Assembly (NCBI GenBank): GCA_037157565.1
Contig: JAZHRO010000036.1
Span: forward strand, 18,898,501 to 18,962,500
Source of the DNA: Thalassia testudinum
Taxonomy: Eukaryota > Streptophyta > Magnoliopsida > Alismatales > Hydrocharitaceae
Reading direction: 5' to 3'
Length of the DNA: 64,000 nucleotides
Shown here: in pieces, positions 24,810-34,520 of the stretch
How positions within the stretch are numbered: position 1 is the first letter of the stretch
Layout of the letters: the number at the start of each line of letters is the position of its first letter
The notes under the pieces: model-generated
Told to the model about the DNA's origin: nothing
The model's database searches: none
The model's input: only the letters and a program-made list of their open reading frames with translations
Program-made: the position numbers and the translations under genes

Positions 24810-25070
24810 CTAAAATCTATGGTTGAGCTCTACAGGGATGTCAGAATTGTCCTTGAGGGTCACCTTAACAGAGTAAGGAGTGGAATTTACACCATCGAGA
24901 GGTTCTGATGCAATCTCATTATCATAAGAGTATAAGACATCTGAGCTTGGCGAACTAGGGTTTTGTATCTCTAGGGCTGGCTCGAAATCGTGTTCTCCTG
25001 CAATTGGATCCTCCCAACCCATCTCAAGGTCAGGAGTACTAATCTGTATATTAGGTTGATCATATTCCAT
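24810..25070 (-). pseudogene. LARD acidic frame, middle part
   Basis: An 86-residue frame of the same acidic Ser/Pro style (EHDFEPALEIQNPSSPSSD). It lies just upstream of the 333-residue frame and is separated from it by stops near 24730-24800. Probably a piece of the same original ORF after a frameshift. Function unknown. Confidence 0.45.
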
Positions 25071-25225
25071 TTGGATTGGAGGTCCACAACAACCTGATTC
25101 CCGAACCTGGGATTTGGAAAATCAGATAGATCCTCAGTATTGTTCCAAGATGTTTTGCTAAATATTTGGGGAATGTATGGGTATTTTTGATCGATAATTT
25201 ACTTTAATAATTTTATCGTCTCTTC

Positions 25226-25573
25226 CTATTTTTCAAGATCTTGATGTCTTTCCCAAAGTACATGATTTGTCATGCATTGGAGACATTCAAAGTTATGTAA
25301 TTTCTCTAACTCAGTGTGTCCTGTCATGAGAACATCCCGGGTAGATCCATTTGTTACTTGTGTTATAATTACTTGGGCACAATTTATGATGAAGGTTGTT
25401 ATCGATACATTAACCTGAATGTCTTCAATTGGTTTTAAAGTTTTGTTATCAATCTCATAAAATCTAAGGGCATTTTCAACCATTCTATCTGTCATGGATA
25501 TTTGAGATTTAGGTTTCTTCAATGGTTTTCCTAAGTAGCCAGGCTGCATTTTGGGATCAGATGGTGGAATCAA
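25226..25573 (-). pseudogene. LARD first interior frame, unknown protein
   Basis: A 115-residue frame starting MIPPSDPKMQPGY. It has a basic start, then ordinary mixed composition with a CLQC pair (about residue 98). The reading frame continues past one stop (EK, stop, EE) for about 50 further codons toward the next acidic frame, so it looks like the N-terminal part of a broken polyprotein of about 600 residues. It could be a diverged gag, but no gag landmark is visible. Confidence 0.4.
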
Positions 25574-26719
25574 GATGTAGAATCAAAATTCAAGATTAGC
25601 TTGAAATTGATCAGATCTGAAAAGAGATTCCCAAGAAAATCTATGTATGTTCTCTAAATAGAAGGGATGAGGGACTAGATGTGAGATTGACGCAATCAAG
25701 TCACCCAAAGATTTTTAGATGACTAAGGCAATTTCAAGGCAGATGATACTTCTGAATCAGAAATTCGTACACTTAAGAAGTACCTGGGCAGCTAGGAAGG
25801 GAGAGCCCTACAAAGACCCCTACACGATAGAGTGTCCCCACAGGTTACAGGGTTTCCTCCACCCGACCTTCCCTGTCACTGAGGGTCTAGGTAGACCGAA
25901 ATGTATGAACTTAAGTCCTTAAGTCTACCACTTTTATGTCCAAATTTGTGCCTTGAGTTTCACTTGATTAGAAATTAATTCAACTTGTGACCTAATTTGG
26001 AGGTTGGTTGGCCTACAATGTAGACCAACTTCACCTGACCTGTCCTAAAGATGGCAGAATGAGATTTAGGTTAAGACCTACAAATCATCCTGATTTGATT
26101 CCCGATTTATTAGGTACAAGTATTTTAGGGTTCAAGTGGAGATTAGAGCCTGATTTTAGGGCTTTTCTGATTAGATCTTTTCAACCAAGGGCTGGGTCGC
26201 ACACAAATGCAGGTGGGTTTGTTTCCTTTTATGCAGACAAGTGTGAATTAACACTCCAAAACCCTAAAAATTGAAACCTTAATTGGTTCTATTTCCAAGT
26301 CCAATTGATCTTTAGAATGTTCTCTTTGGATTTCAAATAAAAAGTGCGTAGTCCAAGAAGATTAGAAATTAAGCATAGTCTCTAATAGGCGCAAATAATT
26401 TGGGGTAGTGAATTTTAAACAAAATCATCTCAATCTTCAATTAAATTTGAAATTTTCGCGAATCAGGAAACTTTCCTCTTAAATGTTGATTATTATGAAA
26501 AATAAGGCAGGTGATTCCTAATTGATTGATTTCTTTTTTTGTCTTCCCAAGATTAGAAGGTTGATTAGGGAAGAATAGAGATGTTACCTGCCCTGGTGTG
26601 ACTATTTTGCACAGAAGATCTCGTGAAGTACCTCACAAAATCATATGAAAGTGAACAGGGCAAGTCAGTGTTCAAATATAATCAAATAATGTAGAGAATA
26701 GCGGTGAATTGCGCGTTGT
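25574..26719 (-). other. LARD 5' leader, no gene seen
   Basis: Between PBS and the first frame. A plus-strand frame at 26008-26274 is antisense and has no signature. Confidence 0.55.
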
Positions 26720-26737
26720 TCGCCAGCAATAATGCCA
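26720..26737 (-). promoter_or_regulatory. Degenerate tRNA-Asp primer binding site of the LARD
   Basis: On the minus strand, three bases after the LTR, TGGCATTATTGCTGGCGA matches the tRNA-Asp primer-site consensus at 12 of 18 positions. Five of the six differences are C-to-T or G-to-A, as expected of methylated-cytosine decay. Confidence 0.6.
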
Positions 26738-27039
26738 AAATGTTCGAGCGATAAATCAGTGTTTTAAAATTGCTTCGTTGTAATATAACCAAAATAACGC
26801 TCAAACAAATAAATTTATTACTCGAATAAAAGTTCAAGGTCGAACACAGGGAGCAAATAGGAATTCGCACACTAATCTCAAATAATTTAAGTAAGCACAA
26901 GAATTTAAACCACAAAATGATTTTCACTAAATACTAATCTGTCACTTTTAGATATTCAATGAATTCTCATGTATTGTGAGGTAAAAAGAAGGTAGAGAAG
27001 CTAAAATAATGGTGATTTAAATCACCAATTATTCTCCAA

Positions 27040-27041
<2 letters not shown>

Positions 27042-27073
<32 letters not shown>
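27042..27073. repeat. AT dinucleotide microsatellite
   Basis: About 16 uninterrupted AT units inside the right LARD LTR. The left LTR has TG then TA units at the matching place (19517-19536), so the tract expanded or changed after insertion. Confidence 0.95.
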
Positions 27074-27076
<3 letters not shown>

Positions 27077-28609
27077 TTCAATGTTTAAACAACATCAAGC
27101 CTCAAGCCTTAACCTATCAAACCTAGGTCTTCTTTTCTTCTTTTGCTTCTGCTTTCTTCTTCTTTCCTTTTTCTTTCCTTCTCTGATTACTCGTCACGCA
27201 CGAGGCTCGTTCCTTTCTCTTCTATGGCTCTTCTATTCTTTTTCTTCTTTCCGTCTTCTTCCTTCTTTAAGCACAGGGGAAAGGGCTCGGATTTTAGGTA
27301 AGTGTTAGCCAATGTACAGAAGAACAAAACCCTCCCCTGCCCCGTGCACTCTCTTCCTTTCTCTCTCTTAGGTTCCGCTCTCCCAAAGCCATGCACATCG
27401 GGTTATTGGGTAATTGGAGGATCCACGTACTCAGGTCTAGGCTCACTGATAGTGGGTAGTGAGCTAGGAGTGAAGGCTTAGGCGGGTCGGGTGCACCTGG
27501 TCCGCGGGGGAAATGTCGCAGATGAGGGACGTGAGTGGTGTTATGGGACCTTACCCCATGGTTGGAGGCGATAAACCCCAATCACTTTTTCAATTTATGC
27601 ACTTGTATGAGCTCTCAAGTTTGTGTTGTGGGACTAAAGTCCCACACCGTCTTCAGCTGCAGCAGCGGGTGGTGGCGTCTGCAATTGGAGTGGTTGCTGA
27701 GGATGTAGCGCCTAATCGAGGCCTTGGAACGAAACCTGGAGTGTAGTTGCATCTCCTGGAGATGTCGCCTGGAGTTGCAGGTGCTGAAGATAGCTTCAAG
27801 CTTCTTTCTAAGCTTTGGTGTAATGGCACGGAGGAGCGAAACCTAAGAATAAAAGATACGGCCTCACGGCCACATTAGAACAACTCATAAGCATCGTCGG
27901 ACCACGGTGAAGGTAGTGGCAGTGGTTTCATGAAGTTTGAGTGGCTGAGGTGGTTGGACGGAGTTGGGAATGATGGTGGAAAGGTGGGTTGTTCGGTGGA
28001 TGATGTGGACAAGTGTAGTGGCATATAGGGAGAGGGGTTTTGTAGAGGGTGGTGTGGCGAAGGTTGTGAGGTGGTTGGCGAGGAGTTTGGTGGTCTGTGG
28101 AGGTGGCGCGGGCTCGCCAGAGCCTGACCGGTCGTGGAGAAGACGGTGAGGGAGATAGGTAGTCGGTGATCGAATTAAGAAGTTAAGGGAAGGAAAAGAA
28201 AGGAGAGAGAAGAAGGGAGCTTAAGGACCTAGAATTGCAAACGAAGGAGGTAGGGCGGTGTTGGCTGTGGTTGGCCGGCGTCGTGGACGAAGGGTTTTCC
28301 GATAAGGGAGACAGCGAGGATGAAGGGGCTAGGGTGCCTCTGAGTTGGCCGTCGAGAGGCGGAGGAAGTCGGGGAGGAGGGAGACGCTCCTAATTTGGCC
28401 GTTGGGAGGCCATAGGACGATGGAGGGAGATGCTCTCCGAAACTAGGTCGGAGGAGGCAGGAGGTAGGGTTAGGAAGAGCTTTTTGGCCTTAAAACTAGC
28501 TGCCCTCCACGACCGTGCCCTGGGGATCTTTTTATAGGGCTCAGGAGGGGGTTTTCAGCTTGGAAACCAAGCTTCCAAGCTAGGAATTGTCGCCAGAGTA
28601 GGAAACCCA

Positions 28610-28637
28610 AATCTCTCATGTGTTCGCATGAGAGATT
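28610..28637. repeat. Palindrome in LARD 5' LTR U3
   Basis: AATCTCTCATGTG, TT, CGCATGAGAGATT. The same hairpin as in the other copies, with one C-to-T change in an arm. Confidence 0.85.
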
Positions 28638-29472
28638 GGGAATGTTATGGAGTAATGGACGGATTCAGAAGGAAGATGACTTCTCAAAGAATCTCCCTTC
28701 CAATTTTGGAAGGGATTGATTAAACAGAGAAGGAGCTCTCTTCAATCAAAGGTCTCCGGAGGAGGATTCCTCCGCGATAATGGCAAAGGAACCTATTTGC
28801 AAAGGGTGACAACAAAGATACAGGCCTTTTTGTAAGGAATTTGAAAGTTAGGGGTCTGAATGAGATAGAAAGAGTGACTGGACTAAAATGTAAACTTAGT
28901 CAAGATGATCTCAGTTTTGACCCAAATTTTGGCACAAACCTAATTTGAACCCAAGGAATCCAATGAAGTTAGATTTAGGTTTCAACCTTGTTTGAATGGG
29001 TAATTTATGTAAAAATTCAAATTAGGGCAAAAGTCAGTCTGAGATTTTGTTTTGGTCAAGACGGGTTCTGATGGTCAAATTGAGGGTACCAAACCATATA
29101 GAATATTTTTCTATGAATTTTAGAGGGTTTAGGTAAATTTTATCCTAACCAGAACCGTAGTAATTAAGCAGGTCTATTTTTAGGATTTCAAAAGTCATTT
29201 AATTTGCAAAACACGTGAAAATCATTTTTTGTCTGTTTTAACCCACTTGTTAGCCTTTTAGGACCATTTGACCCTTAATTACCCCTCGAAAATCCGTGGT
29301 TGTACTGCATTCATGATGTGATGGTAAAATTATAGTTTTAACCTTATTTTCTTATATTTCCTTCAGAATGGATTTATAGTGAAATATGGCTCTCTGGCAG
29401 TTATGTAGGAGCATTTATTGACTTAATTAGATCAAAATGAGCTAGTTATGGCTTATGATGGTGTTCTCATCA

Positions 29473-29919
29473 ATTGGTCATCAAGATCATGGTAGAATAT
29501 TTGTACGAGTTGGCAAAGTGCAACCTTGTGGTAGGGGCAGCTTCTTAATAAGTCCTAAAACCTCTCCCATGCTTCATGCATAGGCTTATCAAATTTTTGT
29601 TGGAAGGTTGTTATAGCGCAACGTAAAGCATTAATGCGACCAATCGGGAAATATTTTTTAAGAAATATGCTTTTTAATTACATCCAGGGAGTAATTGATT
29701 TTCTTACAGTCCTAAACCAATAAGCGGCCTTATCTTTTAGAGAAAGTGGGAAAAGCCGCATTAGCCATAGATCTTTCGGAATGTTTTGGGATTTGGTTGT
29801 TTGGGCGAGGACTGTGAGTTCCTCTAAATGACTGAATGGGTCTTCTCGAGGAAGGCCATGAAAATGTTTAATGAGATGAAGGACTACGGGTTTAATTTCA
29901 AATTCTCCATCAAGGATGA
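29473..29919 (-). pseudogene. Athila-1 gag, middle part
   Basis: Minus-strand reading gives LKKYFPIGRINALRCAITTF, KPMHEAWERF, a TAG stop, DLLRSCPYHKVALCQLVQIF and YHDLDDQ. This is the gag core, homologous to 10950-11190 of Athila-2. The frame passes on to 19209. It is bounded by the ATTGG and GATGA duplications. Confidence 0.88.
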
Positions 29920-32497
29920 TGCTAACGGGTTAAAATGGGGCTTTAAAATAGCTTTGTTGTAATATAGATGAAATAGCTCGAAAACAAATACAATTTATAT
30001 CTCGAAGAATCGTCAGAAAATCTGAAGTCGAACACTGGGAGCAAAGATTGCAATTTAATCTCAAAGATCACAATTCTAGCACATATTTGAACAATAATTC
30101 CATTCAAGAATAATATATATGAGAATCAGTATCAAAATGCAAAAAGAATGGGGCAAAATGGTGATTTAAATCACCAATTACCCCTCACAATAATCTCAAA
30201 TAAGTGAACAGTAAGGCTCAATCAAATAATCAACATAGATAAGTAACCAAAGAGCCACAGGAACATAAGTCACCAAGATCAGTTGTCGGGCAAGGTGCTC
30301 AGATGCCATAACAGAAGCTTCGCTACGGTGCCTGTCTTCTTTTCTCCTTCAGTTCTTATTCTTTCACGCACAAGGGTTTCTCAGTCTCTTCAGCGGCTAA
30401 GTATCGTGGTGTTTCCTCGAAGAGAAAACCCCCCCACACTCTCTCACAAGTTCTCTTCTCCGTCTCTTTAACCCGACTAAATGGGTTGCATCCGGGTATT
30501 CGAGGATCTGATTGCCCAGGGCTATCGGGCATGGTGGTAGCCGAGGAGTGAATAGGCAGGTAAACGGGCCGTGAGTGTGTGTGTGTGTGTGGAGGGACTC
30601 GACCCTCGTGTTCTTAGGCGATAAGCTTAGAACACGTTTTCCTTTTATTCCGCTATTTTGCTATTGTTCTTCACAATGTAGGACTATCCCACAGGAGCTT
30701 TGTTGCGTGAAACTGTAGGAGGTCTTAGTAATTGGGGCAACAGTTGCAGGTCTTTGTCTCAATTGAGGGCCTGGACACCCTTCTAGAAGTAGTCTGCGTT
30801 GCCTGGAGCTGGATTCGGTGAAGAACAAGGCAAGAATGAAGCACCTGAGGTTGACGAGGAAGCTCCATCAATGGCGGTGAAGGGTGACGACCTGAAACAC
30901 GAAACACGGCCTTGCGGCTATGTTAGAGAAGCTTAGAAGCTTCGCGCGAGTGCGGCGAGGGAAGTGGTGGCGGTGGCGTGCCATGGAGGTCGTCGTAAGT
31001 GGCTGGCAGAGTTGAAATACGAAGGCTAAGTGGGAGGCGTTCGGTGGAGCAATCGATGTAGCAATCCCCTCAATTTCTTGAGGGGTTTTGCTCGTGTGGA
31101 GGTTAGTGGTGAACGGATTGGTGGAGTAGAGCGGGCATGCAAGCTCACCGGAGGTATGCCGGCGAGGTGGAAGATGAGGTTGGAGCGGGCATGACAGTGG
31201 TCAAGCAGATGTCTGAGGTTGTTGGGATGATCAGTAGAGGTTGAGGGATTGATTGTAGTAGCTACTGGACGAAGGGGGACGGAGGAGGCACCGGTTGCGG
31301 TATGGCCGACGTTGGAGAAGGTGAAGGCTCGAGGAGAGGGAACGACGGTGAGGATGGGGTTAGAGGACACTGCGTAGGTGTGGCGAGGTGCAGTTTGAAA
31401 TGAGGAAGATCGGTCGCCTATTGTACATGGCGGCTGGCGAAGAGGTCGGGTAGAGAGGGTTGCCGGAGATGAGTTGGAGTGAGCTAGATGTAGGGAAGGA
31501 AGAAGAATTGTTGCTCAAAAACTTGCTAAGGAGGTAAGACAAGCGAGGAAGGTCTTATATAGGCCATTGGACGAGCTTCCAAGCTTGGAAACCAAGCTTG
31601 AAAGCTCGAAAATCAGGGATTAGGATTTGGTGATTTTAAGGAGTTCCCACAAGCTCCACGAGAAGATTTGGAGTTTAGGTTTAGGTTTAATTGTTTAAGG
31701 ATGACTTCAAGATCTTCCCTTCCAATTTTGGAAGGAATTGATCGAGAAATTAGGGAGGTATCCCTGATTGAAGCTCGACACCTTTGGGTTCACACCTGCC
31801 ATGGAAGCAAGGACCCATTTGAAGAAAATGAAGAGAAGTTAGGGGTACTTTTGTAAGGATTTCAAAAGTTGAGGTATGAATGAGAGAGAAAGAGTTAGAT
31901 TAGACAAAAATGCAAACTAGGTCGAAATGATCTCTGATTGAACCCAAATTTTGATAGAAACCTAATTTGGACTCAAGGAGTTTGATGGTGAAGTCATATT
32001 TTGTTTTTGACTAAGTTTGACTGGGTAATTTATGTAGAAACCTAAATTAGGGCAGCTTCCAATCTGAGTCTCTATTTTAGGTTAAAATGAGTCCAGAAGG
32101 TCAAATCAAGGATACTAAATCTTATAGAATATTTTTTTATGATTTTTAGAAGGTTTAGATGAAATTTATCCTGATTAGAACCTCAATTAATTAATCAGGA
32201 CTGAAATTAGGATTTCGGATGTTCATAAATTCTTGAAATGTGCGAAAACCCATTTCTATTTACATGGACCCTCTTATTAGACATTAATGATCATTTGACC
32301 TTTGATTATCCCCTAGAATTGCCCATGGATATTCTTACTTATGAAATGCAGTTAAAATTACAAAAATAACCCTAGTTTCTTATCTTCTCAAAACAGAACA
32401 TTACGCATATATGACCCTCTGATGGATACATAAGAGATTTTATCTTTTATTCTAGACTAAAATGGGCTAGTTAGGGCCTATGATAGTGTTTCCATCA
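29920..32497 (-). mobile_element. Solo LTR C of the LARD superfamily
   Basis: A single LTR of 2,578 bp, homologous to but clearly diverged from the LARD LTRs. On the plus strand it starts TGCTAACGGG, with the shared CTTTGTTGTAATATAG next, and ends GTTTCCATCA. A perfect GATGA duplication flanks it (29915-29919, 32498-32502). TATA lies at 31554-31563 (CCTATATAAG on the minus strand). No interior or second LTR is present, so it arose by LTR-LTR recombination of a full element. Confidence 0.9.
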
Positions 32498-32907
32498 GAT
32501 GACCACCCATGGTCTTCATAGTTTGAGGGATCATAGAATTCCCTCAACGGGATAATTGGTTCAGCATTGGGTGGTCTATTGTTGCTAGGTTTGTAACAGT
32601 CCTAGTCAAGTGTTTTTTATTTGCCTGGAGTTGTTGGAGTTGAGTTAGTACCATGAGAAAAAGGATCGGAATTTTGGAAATTTTTTGTCGACTTTTTCTG
32701 AGACGGAATTTCAAATTGATGTTTGAGAACCTCAACTTCGGGTTCAAAATTGGGGTTCCCATTTTGCTGGTTAGAAGATGATGGGTTAGTGCTTTTTTTG
32801 AAATTTTGAGCTTTTGCCATTTTTTCTTGATTTTTTGCAGAGGAAGAAGAATCAAACAAGCAAGTATGGGTGGTGCAGCGAGCCGAAAAATCAATTGGTC
32901 CCTCCAA
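32498..32907 (-). pseudogene. Athila-1 gag, N-terminal part
   Basis: The minus-strand frame 32907-32617 contains a likely start MAKAQNFKKSTNPSSS (about 32820), followed by a low-complexity N-terminus and then, after a stop, PNAEPIIPLREFYDPSNYEDHG near 32540. It joins the gag middle part at 29919 across solo LTR C. The first Met of the frame (32907) is less likely because its region is leader-like. Confidence 0.65.
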
Positions 32908-34497
32908 GTGCGGGTTTTGCGATCATCGGCTGTGCATACACTAATCGGAAGACAGGAGGGGAGGGGAAGAGAGAGAGATGAGAGAAAGTGTGCAATTCAA
33001 ACAACCAGGCCTAAACTATCTTCAGGTTGACTTCTCAATAAAACCTAGGACTTGTGAACCTAATAAATAAGAAATTAATAAGTGAACCTGCTTCCTAATG
33101 ATCACCCGGCTAGACTAAAAAGGTGGATTGGGCCCAAGCTTTTCCTGGGAAAATCATCAGGGGCTTGTGTAAACTCGCACCCGTCATTTGACTCTCCTTT
33201 AAGTCTGTCGTCATGTTTTCAAGCGGAATTAAGAATGCTTAATAACTCTTAGATATTGGATATCAAGTGTAAACTTTGGTGAAGTCCTTAAGTGATCAAA
33301 TGACTACTTTTTTTAATTAGGCTTAAGTATCTAAATGTGCATGGGAATGTGGATGGCATTGATTGGGGTAATACCCTGTTATTTCAAAATTTTTTGGTGT
33401 GTTCAAAATTGGAAAGGGTGATTCCAATATCAAACAAGTTGTCACACAAACTTTTTGTAGTTTTTCTGCTTTTAAGATTTGATTTAGATTAGTGTCTTTT
33501 AGGGTTTTTTTTTTTATATTTTCAAATAAATTTGAGTTCCACAATAAAAAAGAAATCAAGTTGTAAGGGTGAAGATGGATTTTCTTTTAAAATGTGGATC
33601 TAAAGAAATGAAAGAAAACCCTAAATGATTTGAACCTAAGCAGAAATTTTAACTATCGGTGAATTGCTTCAAGCTTTTCTTTTTAAGTAATGGTCCAAAC
33701 AAAACAAGTAACATCATTACTGGAAGGAAAATCAAACAAGGATTCTAGAAAATATTTCTTTTGTGATTTTAGGAATATGTTTGATATTTTTTAAAGATTT
33801 TTCTTTGTGTTGGTGTAAAGGTCCAGAAATGAGACTTGTGGGTATTTTGGACTTTTTAGTACCTCCACTGGCCACCAAAATTTTTGTAGTTTTATGTGTT
33901 GTGTAGAATTTCATAAGAATTCCAGAAAGTTAAATTTCACAAAAATTAGACAGGTAGAAAAATTTGTAAAATTCACGGACAGTAACAAAATAGTGAAATC
34001 AGAGGAGAGGACCCCTCTATGGTCCGTAAATTTTTAAAAATTTTCTACAAATCCAATTGCTCTGAAATTTGGAATAGATGTTCTTGACTTGCTTTGGAAT
34101 CTTTGAGTGAAATTTGAGGATTTTAGGAGGTGTCGGAAATTGATTTTTGAAATTTAGATAGAAGTTTGGACCCGAAAATCACAACACCAACACTTAAGTA
34201 GAGTGATGTTTAAAGGTGCAAACAAATAATCAATGAGTTTTTAAAGGCACCACTCCACTTAATTAAAATTATTATGGTCCTGAAAGCCTGGTTTAATGTC
34301 TTTTTGATAGTTTTTAGGGTTAATCTGTCAAAGAAGGAACCAACGAGAAATTCGTTGGATGAAAAGGAACTTGAAGCTCTTGCTTCCAAATTCTCACCTT
34401 CTTCCTGTAGTTCATGCACACACGAGAGAGACAAAATGGGAAAGGGGATGAGATCCGCATATCAAGCAAGCGAATAATGATAAAGCATGGCCGTGCC
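32908..34497 (-). other. Athila-1 5' leader, no gene seen
   Basis: About 1.6 kb between PBS and gag, A/T-rich with many homopolymer runs. Short frames in it show no signature. Confidence 0.6.
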
Positions 34498-34515
34498 TCC
34501 TCGGCAACGGTGCCA
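34498..34515 (-). promoter_or_regulatory. Primer binding site of Athila-1, tRNA-Asp type
   Basis: On the minus strand TGGCACCGTTGCCGAGGA lies five bases after the LTR end and matches the tRNA-Asp primer-site consensus at 16 of 18 positions. It fixes the orientation and the inner edge of the LTR. Confidence 0.88.
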
Positions 34516-34520
34516 AAAAG

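Larger units (their letters stand above)
19215..29472 (-). mobile_element. LARD: 10.3-kb LTR element without pol
   Basis: Two LTRs of about 2.7 kb (19215-21919 and 26741-29472) flank a 4.8-kb interior, with a perfect ATTGG duplication at 19210-19214 and 29473-29477. A degenerate tRNA-Asp PBS next to the right LTR and LTR TATA boxes on the same strand fix the minus orientation. The interior has no gag, protease, RT or integrase that I can find, only three consecutive minus-strand frames of unknown function. This fits a large retrotransposon derivative mobilised by a partner, perhaps an Athila relative, since both use tRNA-Asp. The LTRs differ at roughly one position in eight over the first 160 bp. 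Confidence 0.88.
26741..29472 (-). repeat. LARD 5' LTR (right)
   Basis: Full-length partner of 19215-21919. TATA (CTATAAAAAG on the minus strand) lies at about 28528-28537. The U3 palindrome at 28610-28637 has one arm mismatch. An AT run at 27042-27073 lies in U5 on this strand. ATTGG follows at 29473-29477. Confidence 0.9.

Noticed and set aside
26008..26274. 88-codon plus-strand frame in the LARD leader
   Set aside because: Antisense to the element, no recognisable domain, within untranslated leader.
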